Source: GCA-002793235 sp965267355 (GTDB taxonomy: Bacteria; Bacteroidota; Bacteroidia; Flavobacteriales_E; Vicingaceae). From it: 64,000 nt of DNA. This document shows, piece by piece, positions 7,326 to 15,602 of the stretch. A program made the translations under genes and the position numbers. Within the stretch, counting starts at the first letter, position 1. Each line of letters starts with the position of its first letter. The stretch lies in assembly GCA_965267355.1 (NCBI GenBank), contig OZ253956.1, forward strand, positions 744,001 through 808,000, read 5' to 3'. The notes below the pieces were generated by a model. The model ran no database searches. It was not told the DNA's origin and saw only the letters and a list, made by a program, of their open reading frames with translations.

Positions 7326-9479
7326 CTAATACTTTAAAACTCTAATGGTTTTAATTTGCTCATTATCAACACTTAACCTAACAAAATAAACCCCTTTGTT
7401 TCCAGTAATTTCAATATTAATGTTGCCAGTATTCGTATAATTATTTGTTGTAATAACTTGACCTAAAGTATTTAATAAATCAACTTTTACCGTTCCATAG
7501 GCATTCCCTAAATTAATATTTAAGTCTTTGGTTGTTGGATTAGGATAAATGCTAACATTGTTTAGATTAGCAATTGCATCAATTCCTGTACATGTTTCAA
7601 CGGTAATTTTTGTTGAATCCATTGCTGAACACGAATTTCCATCAGTAAAACTATAATAAACTGTATGGGTTCCTGCACCAGCAGCTGAAGGGTCAAACAT
7701 ACTACCACTAACACCAGTTCCAGAATATACACCGCCACTTGGCGAAGCACTTGGTAATGTTACCGCAGGATCAGTTGTACACACGGTATCAGGGTTAAAC
7801 GCAGCAATAGTAACTGTTGGGCTTGTATTGATAGTTAAGTTTAACGTAACCACAGAATCACATCCTCCAGCATTATTTAATGTGTGTTGTGCTGTAGTAT
7901 TATTTGCATAGTAGGTTATTCCATCAATCCACATTAAGCTATCGCAAGCTGATACAGTGTCAGTACTTGATGTAGGAATACAACAAGCCTCTAATGCAAA
8001 TGGGCTTGCTAATACATCCAGTCCATTAATCATAACCCCAATGTTATTGGTACTAGCCGACCAATTAGAACCAATATTATTATCCGCAGTATCATTACAT
8101 AAAATAATCGATGCTCCGCCACCATCTGGTTCACCAGCAGAACTACCAGAAGGCCATGCACCGCCATCATCATAATCAACTGAATCAACTACAGTTCCGG
8201 AAGCTGTTTTTAACACAATGTCTTCTCCATTATTACTCAACCCATTACTAAACTGACCATTTGCAGGCATCCCATATATATTATTAAACGCCACAGAATC
8301 AACTGCAATTACATAAAAAGCTCCAGGTGCTATACTTGTGTTTGGGAAAGTATAGTTACCTCCTGTACATGTAAAATTAGTTACATCAACAGCATTTGTT
8401 CCATTGTTATAGATTTCAATAAATTCCAAAGAATCTGTGTTCGCTTCTGGTGGGTTGTACATAATTTCAGTAATTACTAAATCTGTGTTAGCATTTAATA
8501 TTTTTGATTCACTTTCTACACAATTTGTTCTCCAGCCATACAATGTATCTGATAACGTAACCGTATATTGCTGAACAGCACCGTAGGAATTATTGGTGTT
8601 AATTGCATTTGTTTGCGGACTTCCATCTCCAAAATCATAAGTGAATGATAAATTTGCTACTCCTAAAAATGCAGCTTGATTATACATTCTATCTTGTAAT
8701 ACAGGTGAAGAATTATCTGTAAAATTCACTACCGTTGGAGCAGTACTGAATGTCATTGGGCTAGCCGAAAAATCAGCTTCCAAATCGTAAGAAACGTGTG
8801 GTGCGATTAATGGATCTGAATCAAAAGGAACTCCACCAACACTTACACCATAAGAACGTAACCAAGTTCCTCCTATATCAATACTAGCTAACCATTCCTG
8901 TGCACCATCTGCTGGTGTTGCTGTCCATGAATTACAAATCATTCCCATACCATTGGCAGAATAATTACCTACCACTATAATGTATGGTTGATTGACTGTA
9001 ACTGGAGATGAAAATGAAACATTTTTTTCTAAAACGGGTAGTGACCCTCCACCAAAAGAAGTATCCACACTTATTGTTGTGCTTGCTAAAGCAGCCCCTG
9101 TAGGCATAGAATCAGATCCAGCCAAGTATAACTCTACAGTAGCATTTAATGAAGTCCCTCCTGTGGCATCTAACTTATAAGCATGAAATGTAACCCCATG
9201 TATGGTTATATCTTGAGGAGCATTAAAATATTGACATAATGCTTGAGCAGATGTTGCATTATTAATGTTAATTGACTGCAAACCAGTAGCTTTTGCTAAA
9301 GCATAGTCAAGTGTATCATTAGCACAAGTAGTTATCCCTTTGTTAGCGGGTTTTATTTTTTTTGTTGGAGCTTGAATGCCAAATGATATGGTTTGGTTTA
9401 CTGCTTGTATTTGATTACTCTGAGCATTTAACCCAGTAAAAACAGCTAAACCAATTAACGATAGTAAAAGTTTTTTCAT
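7326..9479 (-). CDS. T9SS cargo protein with lamin-tail domain
   Basis: A 717-aa protein with signal peptide (MKKLLLSLIGLAVFTGLNA). Visible modules are: an N-terminal beta-rich region; a PKD-like segment (FTYDFGDGSPQTN, about 280); a lamin-tail domain (LVITEIMYNPPEANTDSLEF, about 340-470); a cysteine module with the CDSxxW...GCDSVVTLNLT pattern that recurs in Bacteroidota adhesins (about 500-550); and a type A sorting domain (VSIYPNPTTKDLNINLG to the end). No catalytic site is visible. An adhesin or surface-structural role is inferred. It is adjacent to, but separately terminated from, the secreted peptidase. Confidence 0.85.
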   Translation of the reverse strand: MKKLLLSLIGLAVFTGLNAQSNQIQAVNQTISFGIQAPTKKIKPANKGITTCANDTLDYALAKATGLQSININNATSAQALCQYFNAPQDITIHGVTFHAYKLDATGGTSLNATVELYLAGSDSMPTGAALASTTISVDTSFGGGSLPVLEKNVSFSSPVTVNQPYIIVVGNYSANGMGMICNSWTATPADGAQEWLASIDIGGTWLRSYGVSVGGVPFDSDPLIAPHVSYDLEADFSASPMTFSTAPTVVNFTDNSSPVLQDRMYNQAAFLGVANLSFTYDFGDGSPQTNAINTNNSYGAVQQYTVTLSDTLYGWRTNCVESESKILNANTDLVITEIMYNPPEANTDSLEFIEIYNNGTNAVDVTNFTCTGGNYTFPNTSIAPGAFYVIAVDSVAFNNIYGMPANGQFSNGLSNNGEDIVLKTASGTVVDSVDYDDGGAWPSGSSAGEPDGGGASIILCNDTADNNIGSNWSASTNNIGVMINGLDVLASPFALEACCIPTSSTDTVSACDSLMWIDGITYYANNTTAQHTLNNAGGCDSVVTLNLTINTSPTVTIAAFNPDTVCTTDPAVTLPSASPSGGVYSGTGVSGSMFDPSAAGAGTHTVYYSFTDGNSCSAMDSTKITVETCTGIDAIANLNNVSIYPNPTTKDLNINLGNAYGTVKVDLLNTLGQVITTNNYTNTGNINIEITGNKGVYFVRLSVDNEQIKTIRVLKY

Positions 9480-9566
9480 ATTCTTATTTTTTAATTTATG
9501 ATGTGCAAGTTAACCAATAATTTCAAGCGAAAGTTATTTAATATGTTAACCCACTATTAAGCTTAA

Positions 9567-12374
9567 TTAAACTACAATATTCACAATCTTCTTAGGCACT
9601 ACAATTACCTTCTTCGGTTCTTTCCCATCTAAATATTTAGCTGTTTGCTCATTTGCCATTACTACTTTTTCAATATCTTCTTTACCCATATTGGCTGGTA
9701 ACTCTAGCATAAAACGCATTTTACCATTAAACGATACTGGGTATTTATGATTGCTCTCCACTAAATATTCTTCGTTATGTTGTGGGAAAACAGCATAAGT
9801 AATGCTTTCTTCGTTACCCAACTTTGCCCACAATTCTTCAGCAATATGCGGAGCATACGGAGAAAGAATAATAAGCAGCTCTTGAAGAATAGCTTTCTTA
9901 TTACACTTTAAAGCGGTTAGTTCATTCACACAAATCATAAAGGTTGAAACGGGTGTATTAAACGCAAAACGATCTAAATCTTCTTTAACCTTTTTAATGG
10001 TTTTGTGTAGTGATTTTAATTCCTCTTTTGTGGGTTCAGCATCAATTATGTTTACTCCATTGTCATCATGGAATAAACGCCATAATTTCTTTAAAAAGCC
10101 ATTTACACCTGTTATTCCTTGGGTGTCCCATGGTTTGTGTTGCTCTAGCGGCCCTAAAAACATTTCGTAACAACGTAAGGTATCTGCACCGTACTTTTCC
10201 ACTAAATCATCAGGCGTTTGAACATTGTATTTCGATTTAGACATTTTGTCTATTTCCCTTCCACATATATAGCTTCCGTCATCTTCTAAAATGAATTCAG
10301 CATTATTGAATTCTTCTCTCCAATTCTTAAACTTCTCTGTATCTAATTTATCACCATCCAAAAAGTTGATGTCAACGTGTATAGAAGAAACTACATCAGC
10401 TGAACTTCTCTTTCCTTTAGAAACAAATTTTCCAGTTGTCTGATCTCTATAAACCAAAGCCGAATTCCCTTGAATCATTCCTTGGTTAATCATTTTTTGG
10501 AATGGTTCTTCAAATGGAATATATCCCATATCAAACAAGAATTTCGTCCAAAAACGAGAGTATAGTAAGTGCCCTGTTGCATGCTCTGCTCCACCAATGT
10601 ACAAATCCACATTTTTCCAGTAGTCTACTTTTTCTTTCGCTACAAATTCACCATCGTTAGTTGGATCCATGTAACGTAAAAAATACCAGCTACTACCTGC
10701 CCAACCTGGCATGGTATTGTACTCCATTCTATCGCCTGGACAAGCTACATTCCAATCTAACTTATCAGCTCTTGCCAATGGTGGCTCACCATCTTCAGTT
10801 GGCAAATACTTGTCAATTTCTGGTAAGGTAACCGGTAGGTCATTGTCTTCCATAATGTAAGGCACATCACCTTTATAGTAAACTGGGAATGGTTCTCCCC
10901 AATAGCGCTGACGAGAGAAAACGGCATCTCTTAATCTATACTGCGTTTTACCCTTACCAAAACCTCTTTGTTCTATTTCGTAAATCGCAGTTTTAATTGC
11001 TTTTTTTGCAGGCAAATCGTTTAAGAAGTCTGAATTAGCAATTACCGCATCTTTCTCTGCATAAGCAGCTGCAGAAATATCTATGTCTTTAAAAATATTC
11101 TTGATTTCAATATCAAAATGCTTAGCGAAATCCCAATCTCTTTGGTCTCCACATGGTACAGCCATTACTGCTCCTGTCCCATAACTAGCCAATACATAAT
11201 CACCTATCCAAATTTGAACTTTCTCTCCTGTAAAAGGATGAATAGCATAAGCTCCTGTAAACTCTCCAGATATGTTTTTGATATCTGATTGTCTGTCTCT
11301 CTCCGATTTTAAAGAAGCAGCTTTCTTGTATGCTTCAATTTTATCTTTTTGTTCAGGGGTAGTAATTTGATTTACTAAGTCATGTTCTGGTGCTAACACC
11401 ATAAATGAAACTCCATAAATCGTATCAGGTCGAGTGGTAAAAACTTCTATCTTATCATTATGACCATCCACTTCAAAAAACACAGATGCGCCTTGAGATT
11501 TGCCTATCCAGTTACGTTGGATGTCTTTAATTGAGTCCGTCCAATCAACAGTATCTAACCCTTTAAGTAAACGTTCTGCATAAGCAGTAATTCTCATACT
11601 CCACTGACGCATTAGTTTTTGTTCTACAGGGTGTCCTCCTCGTTCAGAAACTCCATCTTTTACCTCATCGTTAGCTAATACTGTTCCCAATGCTGGACAC
11701 CAGTTTACCCATGTATCAGACAAATAAGCAATACGGTAATTCAACAACATTTTTTGCTGCTCTTCTTCACCCCAACCATTCCAATCAGCAGCAGAAAATA
11801 CCTCATCAAATTCTGTAGAAGCATTCAAATTTGTATTCCCCTCTGCACTAAATTTTCCGATTAAAGTATCTATGCTTTCTGCTTTATCAGCATCAGTATT
11901 ATACCAAGAGTTATATAGCTGTTTAAATATCCACTGCGTCCATTTGTAGTAGTCTGGATTGGATGTCCAAACTTCTCTATCCCAATCGTAAGAAAATCCA
12001 ATAATATCTAATTGCTTTCTGTAGCCAGGAATTTTATTTCCATCCTTATCTTCTCCTCCACTGATATTTGTTTTAGTAGTGATTGCAGGGTGTTGACCAG
12101 TCTGAATCGCATATTGTTCGGCAGGTAGTCCAAATGAATCATAACCCATTGGTTGCAATACATTGTACCCTTCCAAACGCTTATAACGTGCATAAATATC
12201 ACAAGCAATATATCCTAAAGGGTGCCCAACATGTAACCCAGCTCCTGAAGGATAAGGAAACATAGTTAGTGCATAAAACTTAGGTTTTACACTTCCATCT
12301 TCAGCTGCAAAAGTTTTGTTTTCTTCCCAATACTTTTGCCACTTTTTTTCTATCTCGTTATATTGATATTGCAT
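9567..12374 (-). CDS. leuS: Leucyl-tRNA synthetase
   Basis: 935 aa, class I aminoacyl-tRNA synthetase charging tRNA-Leu in the cytoplasm. The HIGH signature appears as HVGH (48-51, after FPYPSGAGL) and KMSKS is intact near 710-714. The editing (CP1) domain is present, including TTRPDTIYGVSF near 303 and the acidic GTGAVMAVP loop. An insertion before KMSKS (roughly 600-700, including YRDQTTGKF) makes it longer than E. coli LeuRS (860 aa), as is usual in Bacteroidota. It is transcribed away from ftsX; the 113-base gap holds both promoters, though I see no exact TAnnTTTG there. Confidence 0.97.
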   Translation of the reverse strand: MQYQYNEIEKKWQKYWEENKTFAAEDGSVKPKFYALTMFPYPSGAGLHVGHPLGYIACDIYARYKRLEGYNVLQPMGYDSFGLPAEQYAIQTGQHPAITTKTNISGGEDKDGNKIPGYRKQLDIIGFSYDWDREVWTSNPDYYKWTQWIFKQLYNSWYNTDADKAESIDTLIGKFSAEGNTNLNASTEFDEVFSAADWNGWGEEEQQKMLLNYRIAYLSDTWVNWCPALGTVLANDEVKDGVSERGGHPVEQKLMRQWSMRITAYAERLLKGLDTVDWTDSIKDIQRNWIGKSQGASVFFEVDGHNDKIEVFTTRPDTIYGVSFMVLAPEHDLVNQITTPEQKDKIEAYKKAASLKSERDRQSDIKNISGEFTGAYAIHPFTGEKVQIWIGDYVLASYGTGAVMAVPCGDQRDWDFAKHFDIEIKNIFKDIDISAAAYAEKDAVIANSDFLNDLPAKKAIKTAIYEIEQRGFGKGKTQYRLRDAVFSRQRYWGEPFPVYYKGDVPYIMEDNDLPVTLPEIDKYLPTEDGEPPLARADKLDWNVACPGDRMEYNTMPGWAGSSWYFLRYMDPTNDGEFVAKEKVDYWKNVDLYIGGAEHATGHLLYSRFWTKFLFDMGYIPFEEPFQKMINQGMIQGNSALVYRDQTTGKFVSKGKRSSADVVSSIHVDINFLDGDKLDTEKFKNWREEFNNAEFILEDDGSYICGREIDKMSKSKYNVQTPDDLVEKYGADTLRCYEMFLGPLEQHKPWDTQGITGVNGFLKKLWRLFHDDNGVNIIDAEPTKEELKSLHKTIKKVKEDLDRFAFNTPVSTFMICVNELTALKCNKKAILQELLIILSPYAPHIAEELWAKLGNEESITYAVFPQHNEEYLVESNHKYPVSFNGKMRFMLELPANMGKEDIEKVVMANEQTAKYLDGKEPKKVIVVPKKIVNIVV

Positions 12375-12487
12375 CGTTAATAAGTCTTAAAACAGACAGC
12401 GAAATTAACAATATTTAAGAGTATTTTTGAACAAATCTGCTGCTAAACAAGGCTTTAATATTAGTTTAGCACAACTTTATTATAAAG

Positions 12488-13363
12488 ATGTCGAAATCAG
12501 GAAATAAACAAACTGCAAAAAGACTTAGAACAAGTTATTTGACTACTATCATTAGCATCTCTTTAGTGCTTTTTATGTTGGGCTTGTTGGGCCTAATTAT
12601 CTTAAATGCTCGTCAGATTTCTAATCACGTAAAAGAGAACATTGGTTTTTCTATCATCTTAGATAAAGGTATTAAAAAACAAGAGATAAAACATATAAAA
12701 GATTTGTTAGATGCAGAGCCTTATGTAAAGGATGTTATGTATGTTGACCCTGATGTTGCAGCTGTAGAATTTCAGGAAGCACTAGGAGAAGATTTTGTGA
12801 AATTTATTGGAGAAAACCCATTACTTCCATCTTATGATGTGAAATTACAAGCAACCTATGCTAACCCTGATAGTTTAGCAAAAATTGAAACTGAATTAAT
12901 GGAAAACACTAAAATTAAAGAGGTGTTTTACCAACCCGATTTGGTTGATGCTGTAAATACCAATATGCGTAAAATTGGTTTGTATCTTTTAGGTTTTAGT
13001 GGTTTATTGTTACTAATTGCTATGGCTTTAATCAATAATACCATCAGATTATCCATCTACTCCAAACGATTTGTAATTAAAACTATGCAATTAGTTGGCG
13101 CAAGGCATTCGTTTATTCGAAAACCTTTTGTTATGCGAGGTATCGGTAATGGAATAGTGGCTGCTTTAATTGCAATTGGATTAATTATTACCTTCTTGTA
13201 TTATTTACAAAAACAATTTCCTGAACTAATTGATTTTAAGAATATTGAACTTTATGGAGCACTATTTATTATTGTAGTAATTTTAGGAATTATTATTTCA
13301 TGGATTTCTACTAATTTAGCAGTCCGCAAATATTTACGAATAGAAACTGGAGACCTTTATTAA
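12488..13363 (+). CDS. ftsX: Cell division protein FtsX, ABC transporter permease-like
   Basis: 291 aa with four predicted membrane segments (about 22-42, 165-187, 218-240 and 258-280) and a periplasmic loop between the first two (FSIILDKGI...), the FtsX layout. With the ATPase FtsE (not in this window) it controls periplasmic murein hydrolases of the EnvC type at the division site; an EnvC-like protein lies at 46318-47547. It heads a run ftsX, DUF3098, uppP that is commonly conserved in Bacteroidota. A TAGTTTAG box lies 18 bases before the ATG, one base off the consensus. Confidence 0.93.
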   Translation: MSKSGNKQTAKRLRTSYLTTIISISLVLFMLGLLGLIILNARQISNHVKENIGFSIILDKGIKKQEIKHIKDLLDAEPYVKDVMYVDPDVAAVEFQEALGEDFVKFIGENPLLPSYDVKLQATYANPDSLAKIETELMENTKIKEVFYQPDLVDAVNTNMRKIGLYLLGFSGLLLLIAMALINNTIRLSIYSKRFVIKTMQLVGARHSFIRKPFVMRGIGNGIVAALIAIGLIITFLYYLQKQFPELIDFKNIELYGALFIIVVILGIIISWISTNLAVRKYLRIETGDLY

Positions 13364-13373
13364 AACATTTATT

Positions 13374-13619
13374 ATGAGTGAAGAAAATAATAAGATAAAC
13401 AACGATTTTGCTTTTGGCAAAAAGAACTACATATTAATTGCAGCAGGATTTGCATTGACAGTGATTGGTTACATCCTTGTATCTGGTGGTGGTTCTGACG
13501 ATCCTACAGTATTTAGTGAGGAGCTATTTAACGCTCGTAGAATGTACGTTGCCCCAATTATGATTATTGCTGGTTTAGGTGTTGTTGGTTGGGGTATTCT
13601 TAAAAAATCTGAAGATTAA
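13374..13619 (+). CDS. DUF3098 small membrane protein
   Basis: 81 aa with two hydrophobic segments (about 20-38 and 58-76) and a short acidic loop (GGGSDDPTVFSEELFNARRMYVAP). The FAFGKKNY start and the FNARR-x-YVAP sequence before the second helix are family hallmarks. It is 10 bases after ftsX and clearly co-transcribed. Function is unknown; constant linkage with ftsX and uppP suggests an envelope or division role. Confidence 0.88.
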   Translation: MSEENNKINNDFAFGKKNYILIAAGFALTVIGYILVSGGGSDDPTVFSEELFNARRMYVAPIMIIAGLGVVGWGILKKSED

Positions 13620-13655
13620 CACCCCTCTTAAATCTCCCCTTGAGGGGAGAAAATT
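13620..13655. repeat. Short interspersed palindromic repeat (CTCCCC/GGGGAG type)
   Basis: Between DUF3098 and uppP lies a C-rich then G-rich element with a 7-bp stem (TCTCCCC, 13633-13639, pairing with GGGGAGA, 13644-13650) followed by AAAATTTT. Related elements occur widely between genes in Bacteroidota genomes (from memory). A second, diverged copy of the type lies inside the coding sequence at 48941-48973. Confidence 0.6.
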
Positions 13656-13662
13656 TTAACTT

Positions 13663-14454
13663 ATGTCATTATTTGATGCTATTATTTTAGGTATAATTCA
13701 GGGGTTGACTGAATTTTTACCTGTAAGTAGTAGCGGACATCTAGAGCTAGCTAAAGTTATTTTAGGTGGAGATTCTGTACCTGAAGAAAGCATGCTAATG
13801 ATAGTGGTATTGCATGCTGCAACTGCTTTAAGTACAATTGCTGTTTTCCGAAAAGATTTGATTCAAATTGTAAAAGGTTTATTTCAATTTAAAAATAATG
13901 ATGAGTTTAAATTCTCATTAAATGTGGTTTTATCGATGATTCCAGCAGCAGCTATTGGGGTATTATTAGACGAACAAATTGAAGCATTTTTTGGGGGTAG
14001 AATTCTACTAATCGGATGTATGCTTTTATTAACCGCTGTACTTTTAATGATGGCTGACAAAGCAAAAAGCACCGATAAAAAAGTTGGTATTGGCCATGCC
14101 ATCATTATCGGTATTTCTCAAGCCATAGCCATACTCCCAGGTATATCCCGTTCTGGAGCTACTATTTCTACTTCTGTTTTATTAGGAATAGATAGGGAAA
14201 AAGCTGCGAGATTTTCATTCATCATGGTTTTACCGTTAATTCTTGGTAAAATGGCTAAAGACATTTTAGATGGGGCATTTAATGATGTTTCAGGGGGATT
14301 AACTATTTATATCATTGGTTTTATAGCTGCTTTTATAACTGGTATTTTAGCCTGTACATGGATGATTAAACTGGTTAAAAACAGCAAATTAAAATACTTT
14401 GCAATATATTGTGCTGTTGTTGGTTTAATTGCCATTGTTTACCAGTTTGTTTAA
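13663..14454 (+). CDS. uppP: Undecaprenyl-diphosphatase
   Basis: 263 aa, integral membrane protein with about eight helices. Both BacA/UppP signature motifs are present: E17 and FLPVSSSGH (18-26), and PGISRSGATIS (about 158-168) with the essential Arg. It dephosphorylates undecaprenyl pyrophosphate at the periplasmic face, recycling the lipid carrier for peptidoglycan and glycan synthesis, and confers bacitracin tolerance in other bacteria. It is part of the ftsX, DUF3098, uppP run; a short palindromic repeat precedes it. Confidence 0.96.
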   Translation: MSLFDAIILGIIQGLTEFLPVSSSGHLELAKVILGGDSVPEESMLMIVVLHAATALSTIAVFRKDLIQIVKGLFQFKNNDEFKFSLNVVLSMIPAAAIGVLLDEQIEAFFGGRILLIGCMLLLTAVLLMMADKAKSTDKKVGIGHAIIIGISQAIAILPGISRSGATISTSVLLGIDREKAARFSFIMVLPLILGKMAKDILDGAFNDVSGGLTIYIIGFIAAFITGILACTWMIKLVKNSKLKYFAIYCAVVGLIAIVYQFV

Positions 14455-14478
14455 CCCTTATTTTCTTAAGTTTAGATC

Positions 14479-15561
14479 ATGTCGGAGGTTATCAGAAAAA
14501 TAATCCATGTGGATATGGATGCGTTTTATGCATCTGTAGAACAACGTGATAACCCTGAATTAAGAAATAAACCTGTTGCTGTTGGAGGATCAAAACATAG
14601 AGGGGTTGTTTCGGCTGCTAGTTATGAGGCTAGGAAATATGGGGTGAAATCTGCTATGCCTTCTGCCATCGCTTATCGAAAATGTCCACACATAAAATTT
14701 GTAAGACCTCGGTTTGAGGTTTACAAGGAAGTATCACAACAAATCAGAACAATTTTCAAAGAATATACTGATTTGGTAGAACCGCTTTCTTTAGATGAAG
14801 CATACTTAGATGTTACTGAAAACAAGTTTAACATGGAGTACGCCATGGACATTGCAAAAGAGATTAAAGAAAAAATTAAAACACAAACCAACCTAACTGC
14901 ATCAGCAGGAATCTCTTACAATAAATTTTTAGCCAAAATTGCATCTGATTATAATAAGCCCGATGGGTTTTATGTCATTACTCCCAAGATGGCTGAAAAA
15001 TTTATCGAGCAATTACCCATCGAAAAATTTTTTGGTGTTGGAAAAGTAACTGCTAAAAAAATGCACCAAAAAAAGATTTTTACTGGTGCTGATTTAAAAA
15101 GCAAAAGTCAGCAAGAGTTAAATCATTGGTTTGGAAAGGCAGGCAGGTATTACTACAATGTGGTGAGAGGTATTGACAACAGAAGTGTTAACCCTAGTAG
15201 AATTAGAAAATCTGTTGGAGCAGAAAGAACTTTTGGTGTTGACATGACAACTAAAGAGGCTTTAGCTGAAAGCATAGAGTATATTGCTGAAGTACTGGTA
15301 AAACGAATTGAGAAAGCTGGAGGAGCTGGAAAATCTATTACTTTGAAGGTTAAGTACTCTGATTTCACTCAGATAACCAGAAGTAAAACCTTACTGGAAA
15401 ATATATCTAATAATCAGGTTAAAGATATTGGATTAGAATTACTCAATAATGTGCCTAACATTGAAAAAGGAATACGATTAATGGGTTTACAAACTTCTAA
15501 TTTTGAAAATGACAATAAAGATGTTTTTTTAGGTCAACTTGAGCTTGATTTCACATTCTAA
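14479..15561 (+). CDS. dinB: DNA polymerase IV (Y-family translesion polymerase)
   Basis: 360 aa. Catalytic carboxylates are Asp12 (HVDMDAFYASVE) and Asp106-Glu107 (SLDEAYLD). Finger, palm, thumb (helix-hairpin-helix FFGVGKVTAKKM) and little-finger regions are complete. The C-terminus ends QLELDFTF, a good beta-clamp binding motif, so it can be recruited to the replisome. It performs error-prone bypass of damaged template. A TAAGTTTA box ends 4 bases before the ATG, suggesting its own near-leaderless promoter. In many relatives truB follows uppP; here dinB occupies that place. Confidence 0.96.
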   Translation: MSEVIRKIIHVDMDAFYASVEQRDNPELRNKPVAVGGSKHRGVVSAASYEARKYGVKSAMPSAIAYRKCPHIKFVRPRFEVYKEVSQQIRTIFKEYTDLVEPLSLDEAYLDVTENKFNMEYAMDIAKEIKEKIKTQTNLTASAGISYNKFLAKIASDYNKPDGFYVITPKMAEKFIEQLPIEKFFGVGKVTAKKMHQKKIFTGADLKSKSQQELNHWFGKAGRYYYNVVRGIDNRSVNPSRIRKSVGAERTFGVDMTTKEALAESIEYIAEVLVKRIEKAGGAGKSITLKVKYSDFTQITRSKTLLENISNNQVKDIGLELLNNVPNIEKGIRLMGLQTSNFENDNKDVFLGQLELDFTF

Positions 15562-15570
15562 CCCCAAAAC

Positions 15571-15600
15571 AATCATTCGACTCGTTCAGGGTAAACTATA
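15571..15600. repeat. Short interspersed sequence with CATTCGACTCGTTCAGGGT core
   Basis: The gap between the convergent dinB and SpoIIE-phosphatase genes contains a CATTCGACTCGTTCAGGGT-type string. I recognise this as a short motif scattered between genes in many Bacteroidota genomes; only one copy is in this window, so the repeat status rests on memory. No hairpin that would clearly terminate either gene is visible. Confidence 0.35.
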
Positions 15601-15602
15601 CA

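Noticed and set aside
9557..9566. TTAAGCTTAA palindrome after leuS as a regulatory site
   Set aside because: Ten bases of AT-rich palindrome with a HindIII core is expected by chance and has no other support.
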